Source of the DNA: Candidatus Melainabacteria bacterium
GTDB lineage: Bacteria; Cyanobacteriota; Vampirovibrionia; Gastranaerophilales; Gastranaerophilaceae
Direction of reading: 5' to 3'
Assembly: GCA_003258725.1 (NCBI GenBank)
Contig: QHMG01000004.1
Location: forward strand, 186,001-250,000
DNA length: 64,000 nucleotides
Part shown: one piece after another, positions 46,313 through 55,543 of the stretch
Layout of the letters: every line of letters starts with the position of its first letter
Position numbering within the stretch: position 1 is the stretch's first letter
The notes under the pieces: model-generated
What the model saw: the letters and a program-made list of their open reading frames with translations, nothing else
Database searches by the model: none
Told to the model about the DNA's origin: nothing
Translations under genes and position numbers: made by a program

Positions 46313-47548
46313 CTAAGCAAAAACGCTTAATTTTTTATTTTGAGTACCCTTAGTTTTTTTGTTATACTGTTCTTTCTTTTGAGCCTTTGAAACGATTTCC
46401 GCTTCTTGTTTTTTTACTCTTGACATTTCCTGTGCTATTTGTCGTTTGCTCAATTTTAATTTTGAAGTGTCTAGTTTAATTTTACCCTTAGATTCTTTTT
46501 CAACAGTTTCTGCTACTAGAATAGGATAAACACGACATCTTTGCAATGCCTCTTTTTTATTAATTTTTTCAATTACTGCATCAATATAATTTTGCATGTG
46601 GTCTTTAATTTCAGGGTTTTTGTCTACCCATTTATCAAGAGGCATATTTTTTCTGCGAGTATTCCATTCTTTACTAGCATAAACGTAGTTTGAATAAATA
46701 TTTTTTCCACCTTCTGAACCGTCTTGAGGGTGTCTAGGTGTGATGTGTTCTAATGAACCAACTGAAGGCTCTACAAGAGAAATACCAATTTGGAACGGTG
46801 TTTTTTCTTGTTTTGTACCAGCATCTTTTTGTGTAAATTTAACGATAAATGCGCTTACGTTGTCGTGTGAACGTGGAATATCTTCTGCAATATTCAATAG
46901 TTCTTGCGCTTTATGTTGTTCATTCATATTTTTTGTGATGTTATTAAGTTTTTCTAACAATCTTCTTCTACGGAAAATGTAGTTAGGGTCTTGCTTTTCA
47001 AGAATTTCTTTTGAACTTGCAAGAAGTTTGCCAACATTTTTAGCATCTTCCTTGTTTTGAATTGTTTTTGCACATTTGAACATTCTATGAAGAATTTTCT
47101 GCTCTGCATCTTGAACCTTCTTTAAATGCTCTGGTCTTACTGTGTCTAATAGCTCTCTCAAATTCTTTTCTGGTTTGTCTTTGCTCAAATTTTTAAGTAT
47201 GCCAAAAACTTCCTTTTCAACAGGGTGCATTCTGTCTTCAAAAGGTTGTAATAGCTTAATAGCCTTGTCGCTTCTTCCGCCAAGGTTTTCTTTGTTCAAA
47301 TGGTTAATTTCTTTTCCGTTAATAATCCTTGTTCCACAATAAGGACAAGGTACATCGCCCAATTCTCGAATGCTTTTTCCTACAATGCTGTTATCAACCG
47401 AGGTAAACGAAACGTTTGCAACTGATTGAGATGGTGTAAAAGTGTCAGATTGTAAAGTTTTCAACGCAAAAGGGTTTGTTTGATACTTGTTATCAAACAA
47501 TTTCGGCGTTTGAACCTTATTTAAAGACACACTAATAGGATTGAGCAT
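46313..47548 (-). CDS. HNH-nuclease-like protein, paralogue with altered HNH site (copy 2)
   Basis: 411 residues and the same layout as the next gene: N-terminal polar region with NVSFTS, the zinc ribbon GDVPCPYCGTRII, a helical middle, SVGSLEHITPRHPQDGSEGG and a closing region (PLDKWVDKNPEI, matching PLGDWVDMHPEM in the paralogue). The CxxC-N-H part of the HNH site is replaced by YVYASKEWNTRRKN, so the zinc knuckle and last His are missing and activity is doubtful. A Lys/Gln-rich C-terminal tail (~360-411) is extra. AGGAGC precedes the ATG. Confidence 0.7.
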   Translation of the reverse strand: MLNPISVSLNKVQTPKLFDNKYQTNPFALKTLQSDTFTPSQSVANVSFTSVDNSIVGKSIRELGDVPCPYCGTRIINGKEINHLNKENLGGRSDKAIKLLQPFEDRMHPVEKEVFGILKNLSKDKPEKNLRELLDTVRPEHLKKVQDAEQKILHRMFKCAKTIQNKEDAKNVGKLLASSKEILEKQDPNYIFRRRRLLEKLNNITKNMNEQHKAQELLNIAEDIPRSHDNVSAFIVKFTQKDAGTKQEKTPFQIGISLVEPSVGSLEHITPRHPQDGSEGGKNIYSNYVYASKEWNTRRKNMPLDKWVDKNPEIKDHMQNYIDAVIEKINKKEALQRCRVYPILVAETVEKESKGKIKLDTSKLKLSKRQIAQEMSRVKKQEAEIVSKAQKKEQYNKKTKGTQNKKLSVFA

Positions 47549-47631
47549 ACTTATATATAGCTCCTAAAGATTTGTTTTTGCCCTAATTTCACCATGCTTT
47601 TACAAAAGTTTACATGTAAAACGTGGGTGAG

Positions 47632-48666
47632 TTAAAATTTTTTTAAAATTTTTTCTAATCTTTGTAATTTCAATTTGTTAGTGCCTAAGCCACACAAAAG
47701 CATTGTTGATTTTGCATTTGTTTTTTCGTCTTCAATTCTGTTTTCAAATAGTTTTTCTGAAAGTTCAAAACCAGTGTAATTGTTGTACTTAATTAAAATT
47801 TTTGTTATATCTCCGTCAAAAAAATCAATGTTTGGAAGATTTTTTCTTAAATTTTTAATGTTTTTAATTAATTCTTCAATTTTTTGTCTACCCTTTTGAG
47901 AGTTTAAGTAATTTATGTTTTTTTCAATTGAATAAAGTAATGCATAACTTGGTGAAGTTGTTGAAAATTTTGATAAGGCACTATTTATGTCTAAATTTGT
48001 GTTTGTATGTAAAAGTGCAGTTGGATTAAGTCCACCAGCTGTTTTATGCAGAGATTGAACTGTGAAATCAGCAATATTTACAGCGCTTTGTGGTAATTTA
48101 TCCGAGAATGGATATAGTGCACCATGTGCTTCATCTACAATTAAATAAGTTCCGTATTTTGCACAAATTTCTTTTAGTTTTTTTATATCGCTTACAACTC
48201 CGTAATAACTTGGTGATGTTACAATTACGGCTTTAATGTTATCTTGCGCTAAATATTTTTCTAAAATTATTGGAGAGAACTCTTTATAAATTCCCCATTC
48301 TTCATTTTTTTCTAAATTATAAAAAACAGGTGTTGCACCCGAAAGCTCAACGGCGTTTTTATGGCAAGGGTGAGAGTTGTCCCAAATTAAAACCTTGTCG
48401 TCACGATTTACGCATGCCAAAACAGAAGCTATTATGCCACTTGTAGAGCCGTTTGTTAAAAACTTGGTCTTAGTTGTACCATAAATTTCGCTAGCATGTT
48501 TTTCTGCGTCAGCAAGAGCATCTTCAGGTTCGTGAGTGTCAGTTTCAGAAAAGTCGTATTTATAAAATTGTTCAAATTTAGAAGTGATAAAAAACCTCTG
48601 AGAATGGCTTGGAGTCGTAAAAAGAGTGTTTCTATATGTCTTATTGAATAATTTTGTAAACCCCAT
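47632..48666 (-). CDS. PLP-dependent Orn/Lys/Arg decarboxylase-family protein, short form
   Basis: 344 residues. The fold-type I PLP core is present: LTNGSTSGIIAS (phosphate-binding turn), SPSYYGVVSDI, the Asp of DEAHGAL that contacts the PLP ring nitrogen, and the Schiff-base Lys in SLHKTAGGL. These match the large domain of basic amino-acid decarboxylases. The usual C-terminal domain of ~120 residues is mostly missing, so substrate and activity are uncertain. Its ATG overlaps the stop of the small membrane-protein gene (TAATG), putting it at the 3' end of the flagellar export operon. Confidence 0.8.
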   Translation of the reverse strand: MGFTKLFNKTYRNTLFTTPSHSQRFFITSKFEQFYKYDFSETDTHEPEDALADAEKHASEIYGTTKTKFLTNGSTSGIIASVLACVNRDDKVLIWDNSHPCHKNAVELSGATPVFYNLEKNEEWGIYKEFSPIILEKYLAQDNIKAVIVTSPSYYGVVSDIKKLKEICAKYGTYLIVDEAHGALYPFSDKLPQSAVNIADFTVQSLHKTAGGLNPTALLHTNTNLDINSALSKFSTTSPSYALLYSIEKNINYLNSQKGRQKIEELIKNIKNLRKNLPNIDFFDGDITKILIKYNNYTGFELSEKLFENRIEDEKTNAKSTMLLCGLGTNKLKLQRLEKILKKF

Positions 48667-49010
48667 TATTTTTCACTACTTTCTTCTGTGTCACTATCGT
48701 CAGACAAATCAATACCTTCTAAATCTTCTACATTATCAAGTCCTTCTTCTTTAATAATTTCTTGTAAAAGTGCATTAGTATAACCGATATCTTTTTCTTT
48801 AACAATAGTTTTAGAAGATTCAATCATAGCGCCAATTAACCAACCAAGTCCATACATAACAAGCACAGCCGGAACAACAGCAGGAGCGGAACAAACAATG
48901 CTTGTATAATTTATACCGCCATTTTTGATAAGATAGCAAGTTCCGACAATAAGCAAAGTTGAACAGCTTAGCAAAAGTCCAATGTTTTGTTTGTATTTGA
49001 CAATTTTCAT
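48666..49010 (-). CDS. small membrane protein with acidic tail
   Basis: 114 residues with two predicted transmembrane helices (about 9-27 and 36-62) and a cytoplasmic or periplasmic Asp/Glu/Ser-rich C-terminus. Not recognised. It lies 3 nt after the PilZ gene and overlaps the decarboxylase-like gene by one base, so it is translated as part of the export operon. Confidence 0.65.
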   Translation of the reverse strand: MKIVKYKQNIGLLLSCSTLLIVGTCYLIKNGGINYTSIVCSAPAVVPAVLVMYGLGWLIGAMIESSKTIVKEKDIGYTNALLQEIIKEEGLDNVEDLEGIDLSDDSDTEESSEK

Positions 49011-49013
49011 AGA

Positions 49014-49610
49014 TTATTTGTTTTCAGCTTCCATGTTTTTATTCATACAGTATTGAATTAAAGTCATTTTATCAACATTAACTTGGTGAACAAATCTTCC
49101 TGATAGAATAAATCTTCCGTTATCTTGTTTTTCCATACGAATTGGTTGTAATATACAAGATACATTTTGTTCTTCGCTTAAAACGATTTCTACTTTGTAT
49201 TCATCATCTAGGTTAATTGATTCGTTAGTAAAGAATTTCAAACCTCCAGCTGACAAGTCAACAGTAGAAATGTCATAAACTTTGTCAGTTGTTAAGTCTC
49301 TCATTGTAGTTTCTGTCAAGAACTTGATACGAGTGAATTGACGTCTTTGTAAAAATCTGTGTTTGATAGGGTTTGCAATAAACAATTCGTTATCTTTAAC
49401 TTCTGATGCGTGAGATGAGAAGAAAAGAATACCATTTTGAGTGTGAGAATAAAATTCGCAAATATAATTTTGTTTAATACCACTTGTAGGGTATTTCATT
49501 TTCATTCTAAAACCTTGTGGTGTAACTTCGGTTACTGAACCCATGTTTGTAAAATTAAAGTCTCTAGGTACGATTGTTACGTCTTGGTCGATTTTTACTA
49601 ATTCGTTCAT
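49014..49610 (-). CDS. PilZ-domain cyclic-di-GMP-binding protein (YcgR-like)
   Basis: 198 residues. The N-terminal ~90 residues form a YcgR-type flagellar brake beta domain; the PilZ domain (about 93-190) contains the RxxxR element QRRQFTRIKF and the DxSxxG motif TVDLSAGGLKF, which together bind cyclic-di-GMP. In other bacteria YcgR-like proteins slow or stop flagellar rotation when cyclic-di-GMP is high. 18 nt after flhA, which supports a motility role. A matching phosphodiesterase candidate (HD-GYP) lies at 33.6-35.3 kb. Confidence 0.9.
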   Translation of the reverse strand: MNELVKIDQDVTIVPRDFNFTNMGSVTEVTPQGFRMKMKYPTSGIKQNYICEFYSHTQNGILFFSSHASEVKDNELFIANPIKHRFLQRRQFTRIKFLTETTMRDLTTDKVYDISTVDLSAGGLKFFTNESINLDDEYKVEIVLSEEQNVSCILQPIRMEKQDNGRFILSGRFVHQVNVDKMTLIQYCMNKNMEAENK

Positions 49611-49628
49611 TATATAAACCTTTCTGTG

Positions 49629-51725
49629 TTAATTTCTTACAACTTTTACAATACCCACTGATTTAGTTTTAGTATTTGAACTAATTTCATTATACGACAT
49701 AATTGTAAATTGTGGATAGTAATTTTCAATTAAGTTTCTAAATGCTAATCTAATTGCAGCCGAACATAAGATTACAGGTTGGCATCCGTAAGTTGTGATT
49801 GCTTTTTGAATTTCGCTGTCTAAACTGTTGAACAATAATTTTGAATATGTCGGATCAACGGTCAAACTTCTTCCGTCTGGTGACATACCTTGTGCAAGAG
49901 TTCTTTCAACATCTGGAGATAAGATGATTGCCATTAATTCGCCGTTGTCGGCAACATTTTGTTTACAAATACTTCTTGCCAAAGCGTGACGAACCTGTTC
50001 TGTCAAGTAGCTGTAATCCTTACTAAATTTAGATTGCAAGCTGATTGTCTCAAGAATAGTTTTCAAGTCACGGATTGTAACACGTTCACGCAACAGACTT
50101 TGCAGAATTTGTTGAATATCACCAATAGTCATATCCTTCAATAAGTCATCAACATAAGAATCTGAAACTTCTTTTCTCAAATTGTCAACCAATTGTTGAA
50201 CATCACTTCTTGTTAAGATATCAGCTGCATTTTTCTTGATAACTTCTGTCAAGTGAGTTGAAACAACTGCAGAAGGGCTTACAACTGTGTAACCATAAGC
50301 CTCTGCCAAATCTTTTTGATCTTCTTCAATCCATAAAGCCGGTAGACCAAATGCTGGTTCAACAGCGCTAATACCTTTAATATTAGGGTTATCATCTCCA
50401 CCCATTGCGTTCATGGCTAAACTTCTATCTGGATATACTTCTCCAGCTTCAATAGGTACACCTTTTAACTTAATTTGATAAGTATTTGGTGACAATTGAA
50501 GGTTATCTCTAACTCTAATTGAAGGTAATACAATACCCATATCAAGAGCGGTTTGACGTCTAATTTGTGCGATACGTTCTAATAAATCTCCGCCCATTTC
50601 AACTTGCAATAATGGTACAAGTCTATAACCAACTTCAATTTCAATAGTATCAACATTAAGTAATTCCATAACGCTTTCACGTGTCGCACGTTTATTTCTT
50701 TTACCCAATTTTTCAGCTTTTTCAGCTTCAATTTTGGCTTGAGCTTCTGCAGCAATTTTTGCTTGTTTTTCTTTGTGTTTAAGTGTTGCCCAACTTCCTA
50801 AACCAATACTTATAAGCAAAAATGGAATAGTCGGCATACCAGGAATAATACCTAAAACTAATAGTAAACCTGAAACGACGCCTAAAACTCTAGGGTCAGA
50901 GAACATTTCCTTGCCGATATCTTGAGATAAAGATTCATCTTTACCTGTTGCACGAGATACAATCAAACCTGTTGCAACTGAGATTAAAAGAGCTGGAACT
51001 TGTGAAACAAGACCGTCCCCTACGGTTAATATGGTGTATGTAGTTAAGGCTGTTGAAAAATCCATTTTCAACATTACCATACCAATAATCAAACCACCGA
51101 TAATGTTAATGATAGTGATTAAGATACCAGCTGTGGCATCACCTTTTACGAACTTAGAAGCACCGTCCATAGTACCGTAAAAATCAGTTTCACGTTCAAG
51201 TGCTTTTCTTCTAGCTTTTGCTTCCTCGTCAGAAATCAATCCTGCATTCAAATCGGCATCAATACTCAATTGTTTACCAGGCATTTTATCCAAAGTGAAA
51301 CGTGCTGTTACTTCAGCTACACGAGTTGCACCGCCTGTGATTACCATAAAGTTAATCAATACAAGAATTACGAAGATTACAAAACCTACAACATAGTTAC
51401 CACCTACAACGAACTCCCCAAAAGAGTGAATTACGTTACCAGCTTCACCGTAAAGCAAAATAAGTCTTGTAGAACTGATGTTCAAGCCTAATCTAAACAA
51501 GGTTGCAATCAACAATACTGTTGGAAAACTTGAATAATCAAGTGGCTCTTTTGTATAAAGACAAACTAGCAAGATGATTACAGAAAGTGAAATGTTGATA
51601 GTCAACAAAATATCCAGCATTGCAGGTGGAAGAGGAATAACCATCATTAAAACAATGAACACCAAGCCAATGGCTAGTGAGATGTCATTATTCTTCAATA
51701 AGTTTGAAAGTTTTCCAAAGTTCAT
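49629..51725 (-). CDS. flhA: flagellar export gate protein FlhA
   Basis: 698 residues, normal size. Eight N-terminal transmembrane helices (to ~330) with the FHIPEP cytoplasmic loop features RFTLDKMPGKQLSIDADLNAG and DGASKFVKGDATAGI, then the large cytoplasmic ring domain (~360-698) with VDTIEIEVGYRLVPL and IRVRDNLQLSPNTYQIKLKG (given as landmarks). It forms the nonameric platform that receives substrates and couples export to the proton gradient. Follows flhB by 28 nt. Confidence 0.97.
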   Translation of the reverse strand: MNFGKLSNLLKNNDISLAIGLVFIVLMMVIPLPPAMLDILLTINISLSVIILLVCLYTKEPLDYSSFPTVLLIATLFRLGLNISSTRLILLYGEAGNVIHSFGEFVVGGNYVVGFVIFVILVLINFMVITGGATRVAEVTARFTLDKMPGKQLSIDADLNAGLISDEEAKARRKALERETDFYGTMDGASKFVKGDATAGILITIINIIGGLIIGMVMLKMDFSTALTTYTILTVGDGLVSQVPALLISVATGLIVSRATGKDESLSQDIGKEMFSDPRVLGVVSGLLLVLGIIPGMPTIPFLLISIGLGSWATLKHKEKQAKIAAEAQAKIEAEKAEKLGKRNKRATRESVMELLNVDTIEIEVGYRLVPLLQVEMGGDLLERIAQIRRQTALDMGIVLPSIRVRDNLQLSPNTYQIKLKGVPIEAGEVYPDRSLAMNAMGGDDNPNIKGISAVEPAFGLPALWIEEDQKDLAEAYGYTVVSPSAVVSTHLTEVIKKNAADILTRSDVQQLVDNLRKEVSDSYVDDLLKDMTIGDIQQILQSLLRERVTIRDLKTILETISLQSKFSKDYSYLTEQVRHALARSICKQNVADNGELMAIILSPDVERTLAQGMSPDGRSLTVDPTYSKLLFNSLDSEIQKAITTYGCQPVILCSAAIRLAFRNLIENYYPQFTIMSYNEISSNTKTKSVGIVKVVRN

Positions 51726-51753
51726 CTTTTTGTTCTCTTACCTTCACCCAAGA

Positions 51754-52830
51754 TTAGCGTTTCCTGTTGTTGTATACATACGCAAGAATTTCTGCAACAG
51801 CTTGAAACATATCTGATGGTATTATATCATTTATTTCTACTAATTGGTAGAGTGTTCTTGCAACAAGCCTATTTTCTACGATAGGAATGTTATTATTTTG
51901 AGCAATTTCTCTAATCTTAAATGCAATAAAATCAACCCCCTTAGCCACAACGTAAGGTGCTGGTTTTTGCGTTCTATCATATTTTATCGCAACTGCGTAA
52001 TGTGTCGGATTTGTTACAACCACATCGGCAGTTGGAATAGCAGACATCATTTGTTGTTGTAAAAGTTGTTGCCCCATGGCTCTAATTTTGCTCTTAATTT
52101 TTGGGTCACCTTCGGTTTCTTTGAATTCGTCTTTAATTTCTTGCTTAGTCATCTTGATAGATTTTTCAAATTGATAAGTTTGGAATTTTAAGTCTAAAAG
52201 TCCAATAATAAGCATTGCCAAGCACATATTCAAAAACATTTGTCCTAAAATGCTACCAATTACGGAGAATACGACCTCAGGAGTTGCACCCAATAGTGCA
52301 TAAAGTTCATCTAATCTAGAATGAACTACTGAATAACCACAAGCACCTACAATACATACTTTCAATATTGATTTTGCAAGTTCTACCATTTTTTGAGGTT
52401 CAAAAGGGTTTAACAATTTCTTTAAACCGTCTACCCATTTTTTAGGTGAAACGTTATCAAATTTTGGGGTTATTTTATCAATAGCAAAAATTTTGCCGAT
52501 TTGAAGTCTGATTGAAACAGCAGTAAGAATGAAAGTTGCTACCATAAATGGTAAAACGGCCTCTGCCATTACTCTTACATAAGGTGCTAACAATCCAATA
52601 AATTCATTAACATTGATTTCTTTTGGGTTTAGGTTAGTGAAGGAATAATGCATAAGTATTTGGAAACGATTCATCATCCAACCGGAAAAAGCACCTAAAA
52701 GTACAAGACTTATTGTAACTGTTACAGATGACATCAAGTCCTTGCTCTTGGCTACATTACCCTTTTCACGTTCTTTCTCCCGTCGTCTGGGTGTGGCTTC
52801 TTCGGTTCTATCTGCGGCATCGTTTGCCAT
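51754..52830 (-). CDS. flhB: flagellar export switch protein FlhB
   Basis: 358 residues. Starts with the family's charged segment (RTEEATPRRREKEREKGNVAKS), four membrane helices, and a cytoplasmic domain with the self-cleaving NPTH motif (~274-277) in TADVVVTNPTHYAVAIKYD. FlhB autocleavage switches export from rod/hook to filament substrates. Motif order and C-terminal AEILAYVY match flagellar rather than injectisome members. Between fliR and flhA. Confidence 0.97.
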   Translation of the reverse strand: MANDAADRTEEATPRRREKEREKGNVAKSKDLMSSVTVTISLVLLGAFSGWMMNRFQILMHYSFTNLNPKEINVNEFIGLLAPYVRVMAEAVLPFMVATFILTAVSIRLQIGKIFAIDKITPKFDNVSPKKWVDGLKKLLNPFEPQKMVELAKSILKVCIVGACGYSVVHSRLDELYALLGATPEVVFSVIGSILGQMFLNMCLAMLIIGLLDLKFQTYQFEKSIKMTKQEIKDEFKETEGDPKIKSKIRAMGQQLLQQQMMSAIPTADVVVTNPTHYAVAIKYDRTQKPAPYVVAKGVDFIAFKIREIAQNNNIPIVENRLVARTLYQLVEINDIIPSDMFQAVAEILAYVYNNRKR

Positions 52831-52854
52831 TTTTAAGCTATTTTATCCTTTCTT

Positions 52855-53637
52855 TTAAAATAATGTTGCGACCTGCGTCAGAACTTTTTCTAACAATATT
52901 CTAGAATATTCTGCAATAGGGCGCATAAATATCATACATAATAACAATCCAACATAAATTTTTAAAGGCATTGCAACCATAAAGATGTTCATTTGTGGCA
53001 TCAGTTTTGAAATAAAACCCAATAAAATATCCTTGATTAACAACACGCTAAAAATTGGCATTGAAATTCCAATTGCGATTACAAACATTTGTCCTGTCAT
53101 ATAGATTACTCTTTGAACAAGAGTGCCATCAAAAATGAAGGAATAACCAATAGGCACATGTGCAAAACTACTATAAACTGCTGAAAACAACCATTGATGA
53201 GCATTTAAACTAATAAAGATTAGGGTTAAAAGGATTGTGAAGGCTTGCGAGATAATAGGTGAAGTAGTGCCTGATGCAGGGTTTAAGGCTTGGCTTATAG
53301 ACAAACCCATTTGAATAGAGAACATATTTGCACCAAGTTCGGCAGCCATGAAAACCAAGTTTGCACAAAATCCAATGATGTAACCAATTGCGAATTCTTT
53401 AATCATTACAACGGTTAAACCAGCAATGTCATGTGGTATCATAAATTGAGAATGTCCTTGTACAAATGGATAAATTATGAATGCAATAAAGCAAACAAGC
53501 CAAATTTTAATCTGCATAGGGATTGGATAAGTTGAAAATAGCGGTGCAGAAGTCAATAGACCGCTTATTCTTGTGAAAACCGCCATAAAAACGATAATAT
53601 TTGCAGGTGTGAAAATTTGTAATAAAGTAAAATCCAC
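52855..53637 (-). CDS. fliR: flagellar export gate protein FliR
   Basis: 260 residues, six membrane helices. Landmarks: FTRISGLLTSAPLFS near the N-terminus, MGLSISQALNPASG--SPI, LNAHQWLFSAVY and the C-terminal LMPQMNIFMVAMPLKIYVGL. FliR caps the FliP5-FliQ4-FliR1 pore. 10 nt from fliQ upstream and 24 nt from flhB downstream. Confidence 0.95.
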   Translation of the reverse strand: MDFTLLQIFTPANIIVFMAVFTRISGLLTSAPLFSTYPIPMQIKIWLVCFIAFIIYPFVQGHSQFMIPHDIAGLTVVMIKEFAIGYIIGFCANLVFMAAELGANMFSIQMGLSISQALNPASGTTSPIISQAFTILLTLIFISLNAHQWLFSAVYSSFAHVPIGYSFIFDGTLVQRVIYMTGQMFVIAIGISMPIFSVLLIKDILLGFISKLMPQMNIFMVAMPLKIYVGLLLCMIFMRPIAEYSRILLEKVLTQVATLF

Positions 53638-53647
53638 TTGCGACCCT

Positions 53648-53917
53648 CTATTTTATTAATCCAGGAATCATATCAAAAAATTCGTTTGTTGTTTGAATTA
53701 CCAAACTCATCATCCAAGGCATTAATACAATCAATGCAATTACGCCCGCAATGATTTTTGGTACGATTGTAAGTGTAGATTCTTGAATTTGTGTGATTGT
53801 TTGAAAAATACTAACTGTTAAACCGACTACGATGCCGACAAGTAGAACTGGTGTAGAAATTTCCAAAATCAGCACAAACATTTTTTGTAAAAGTGTTATA
53901 ACTATATCTTGTTCCAT
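53648..53917 (-). CDS. fliQ: flagellar export gate protein FliQ
   Basis: 89 residues with two membrane helices. The family block GLTVSIFQTITQIQESTLTIVPKI is intact (key residues Q-I-Q-E and P-K). Forms part of the outer helical layer of the export pore. Between fliP and fliR with short gaps; conventional length, unlike the longer paralogue at 61.5-62.0 kb. Confidence 0.96.
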   Translation of the reverse strand: MEQDIVITLLQKMFVLILEISTPVLLVGIVVGLTVSIFQTITQIQESTLTIVPKIIAGVIALIVLMPWMMSLVIQTTNEFFDMIPGLIK

Positions 53918-53932
53918 TAATTTTCCTCAATT

Positions 53933-54697
53933 CTAACTTGCAGCTGCAAATCCTTCTACAAGCGATTTTATGATTAAATACCAACCATCAACCATTACAA
54001 ACATAATCAATTTGAAAGGTAGTGCGATTGTTGTTGGTGGCAAAAACATCATACCCATTGAAACAAGTACGCTGGAAATTACGATGTCGATTACCAAGAA
54101 TGGCAAGAAGATTACAAAACCAATCTTAAATGCTGTGTTTAATTCGCTAATAATAAACGACGGAATTAAAACATAAGTTGGAACATCGTCTATGTTTCTA
54201 GGTTTATCAATCTTAGCCATTTTTACAAATAGTGCAAGTTCTTTTTCATCAGTCTGTGCGAACATAAACGCCCTAACAGGTTTGATACCTCTATCCAAAG
54301 CTGCTTGTTGTGTAATTTGATTGTTCATATAAGGTTGTAAGGCTTCTTTGTTAATTTTGTTTATTGTTGGAGCCATAACAAAGAAGGTTAAAATAAGCGC
54401 TAAACTGATTAATACTTGGTTTGGAGGTAAAGAACCTGCCCCTAAGGCTTGTCTTGTTAAAGCCAAAACGATTGCAATTCGGACAAACGCAGTTGTCATA
54501 ATAAAGATACTTGGTGCTAAGGTTAAAATAGTCAACCAAATAAGGATTTGAATACCGTTTGAAAAGTCTTGAGGCGTGTTAGCAGGTTGCATTCCTATAT
54601 TAATATTAGGAAAAGACAGGGCTGCACTTGCCATTGGCGCAAACATAAATAGCGCACCGACGGTAAACATTACCTTTCTCAATAAATTTTTGTTCAT
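53933..54697 (-). CDS. fliP: flagellar export gate protein FliP
   Basis: 254 residues from the ATG at 54697 with AGGGAT upstream. An N-terminal signal peptide (VMFTVGALFMFAPMASA) is typical of flagellar FliP. Then TTAFVRIAIVLALTRQALG, SLALILTFFVMAPT, VLIPSFIISELNTAFKIGF and ISSVLVSMGMMFLPPTTIALPFK. FliP pentamers form most of the export pore. First visible gene of the export operon that runs through to 47.6 kb; no fliO is next to it. Confidence 0.97.
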   Translation of the reverse strand: MNKNLLRKVMFTVGALFMFAPMASAALSFPNINIGMQPANTPQDFSNGIQILIWLTILTLAPSIFIMTTAFVRIAIVLALTRQALGAGSLPPNQVLISLALILTFFVMAPTINKINKEALQPYMNNQITQQAALDRGIKPVRAFMFAQTDEKELALFVKMAKIDKPRNIDDVPTYVLIPSFIISELNTAFKIGFVIFLPFLVIDIVISSVLVSMGMMFLPPTTIALPFKLIMFVMVDGWYLIIKSLVEGFAAAS

Positions 54698-54802
54698 TTT
54701 TATCCCTAATCTCAATTTTGTGATAGTTTTCCTTTTTTATTCTAAAGGATTTTTGTATTTAGGGCTATTTATTAAATTTTAGTAACATAATCGAAACAAC
54801 AA

Positions 54803-54835
54803 AGAGTCGCAGTTGATTTTATCAACTGCGACTCT
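54803..54835 (-). terminator. terminator of the rplU-rpmA operon
   Basis: 15-bp perfect stem (54803-54817 with 54821-54835), 3-nt loop; on the minus strand a T-rich tract follows. It ends ribosomal-protein transcription before the fliP operon. Confidence 0.88.
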
Positions 54836-54853
54836 AAAAATCTATGAAGTTAA

Positions 54854-55117
54854 TTATTTGCTCTCAACAGCATAAACACTAACTTGTTTTCTGTCACGTC
54901 TGTGAGGTTCAAATTTTACTTGACCGTCGATTAAAGCGAACAATGTATCATCAGAACCGATACCAACGTTGTTACCTGGGTGGATTTTAGTTCCTCTTTG
55001 GCGAACGATGATGTTGCCTGTTTTAACCATTTCTCCGCCGAATTTTTTAACGCCTAAGCGTTGAGCTTCGGAATCACGTCCGTTACGGGTAGAACCCATC
55101 CCTTTCTTATGTGCCAT
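54854..55117 (-). CDS. rpmA: 50S ribosomal protein L27
   Basis: 87 residues. [21 protein letters not shown] at the N-terminus and the [19 protein letters not shown] block are diagnostic (first shown in part). There is no N-terminal propeptide as found in Firmicutes, so the A-H-K-K start is direct. L27 reaches the peptidyl-transferase centre. Follows rplU by 45 nt, the usual pair. Confidence 0.98.
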   Translation of the reverse strand: MAHKKGMGSTRNGRDSEAQRLGVKKFGGEMVKTGNIIVRQRGTKIHPGNNVGIGSDDTLFALIDGQVKFEPHRRDRKQVSVYAVESK

Positions 55118-55162
55118 TTTATACCTACTTTCTAATTAAATATTACCGTAATAACTCTATGA

Positions 55163-55519
55163 TTATGCTTCTGTTGTTTCTGCAGTTTCAGCTGCTTTTT
55201 TAGAAGCTGTTGTTCTGATTTTGTTAATCATAACTCTTGTGTATTGTTGTCTGTGACCACGTTTTACACGGTAACCTTTTTTAGGTCTTTGTTTGTAAAC
55301 GATAACTTTCTTAGCTTTGTCATGACCCATGATAACGCCTTCAGCACTTGCATTTTTTACGTATGGTTGACCAACTTTTGATTTTTTACCGTTAACTACC
55401 ATAACAACTTTGTCAAATACAACTTTGTCATCTTTTTCGCCTTCAAGTAGTTCTACGTCTAAGTAACGACCTTCTTCTACTTGGTATTGTTTTCCGCCTG
55501 TTTCTACTATTGCGTACAT
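55163..55519 (-). CDS. rplU: 50S ribosomal protein L21
   Basis: 118 residues. MYAIVETGGKQYQVEEGRY at the start and YKQRPKKGYRVKRGHRQQY in the middle are diagnostic. It carries a ~15-residue Ala/Thr/Glu-rich C-terminal tail beyond the usual end. First gene of the L21-L27 operon, with a leader of ~90 nt that can fold. Confidence 0.98.
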   Translation of the reverse strand: MYAIVETGGKQYQVEEGRYLDVELLEGEKDDKVVFDKVVMVVNGKKSKVGQPYVKNASAEGVIMGHDKAKKVIVYKQRPKKGYRVKRGHRQQYTRVMINKIRTTASKKAAETAETTEA

Positions 55520-55543
55520 TTTTAAATCCCTTTCTATTTGAGG

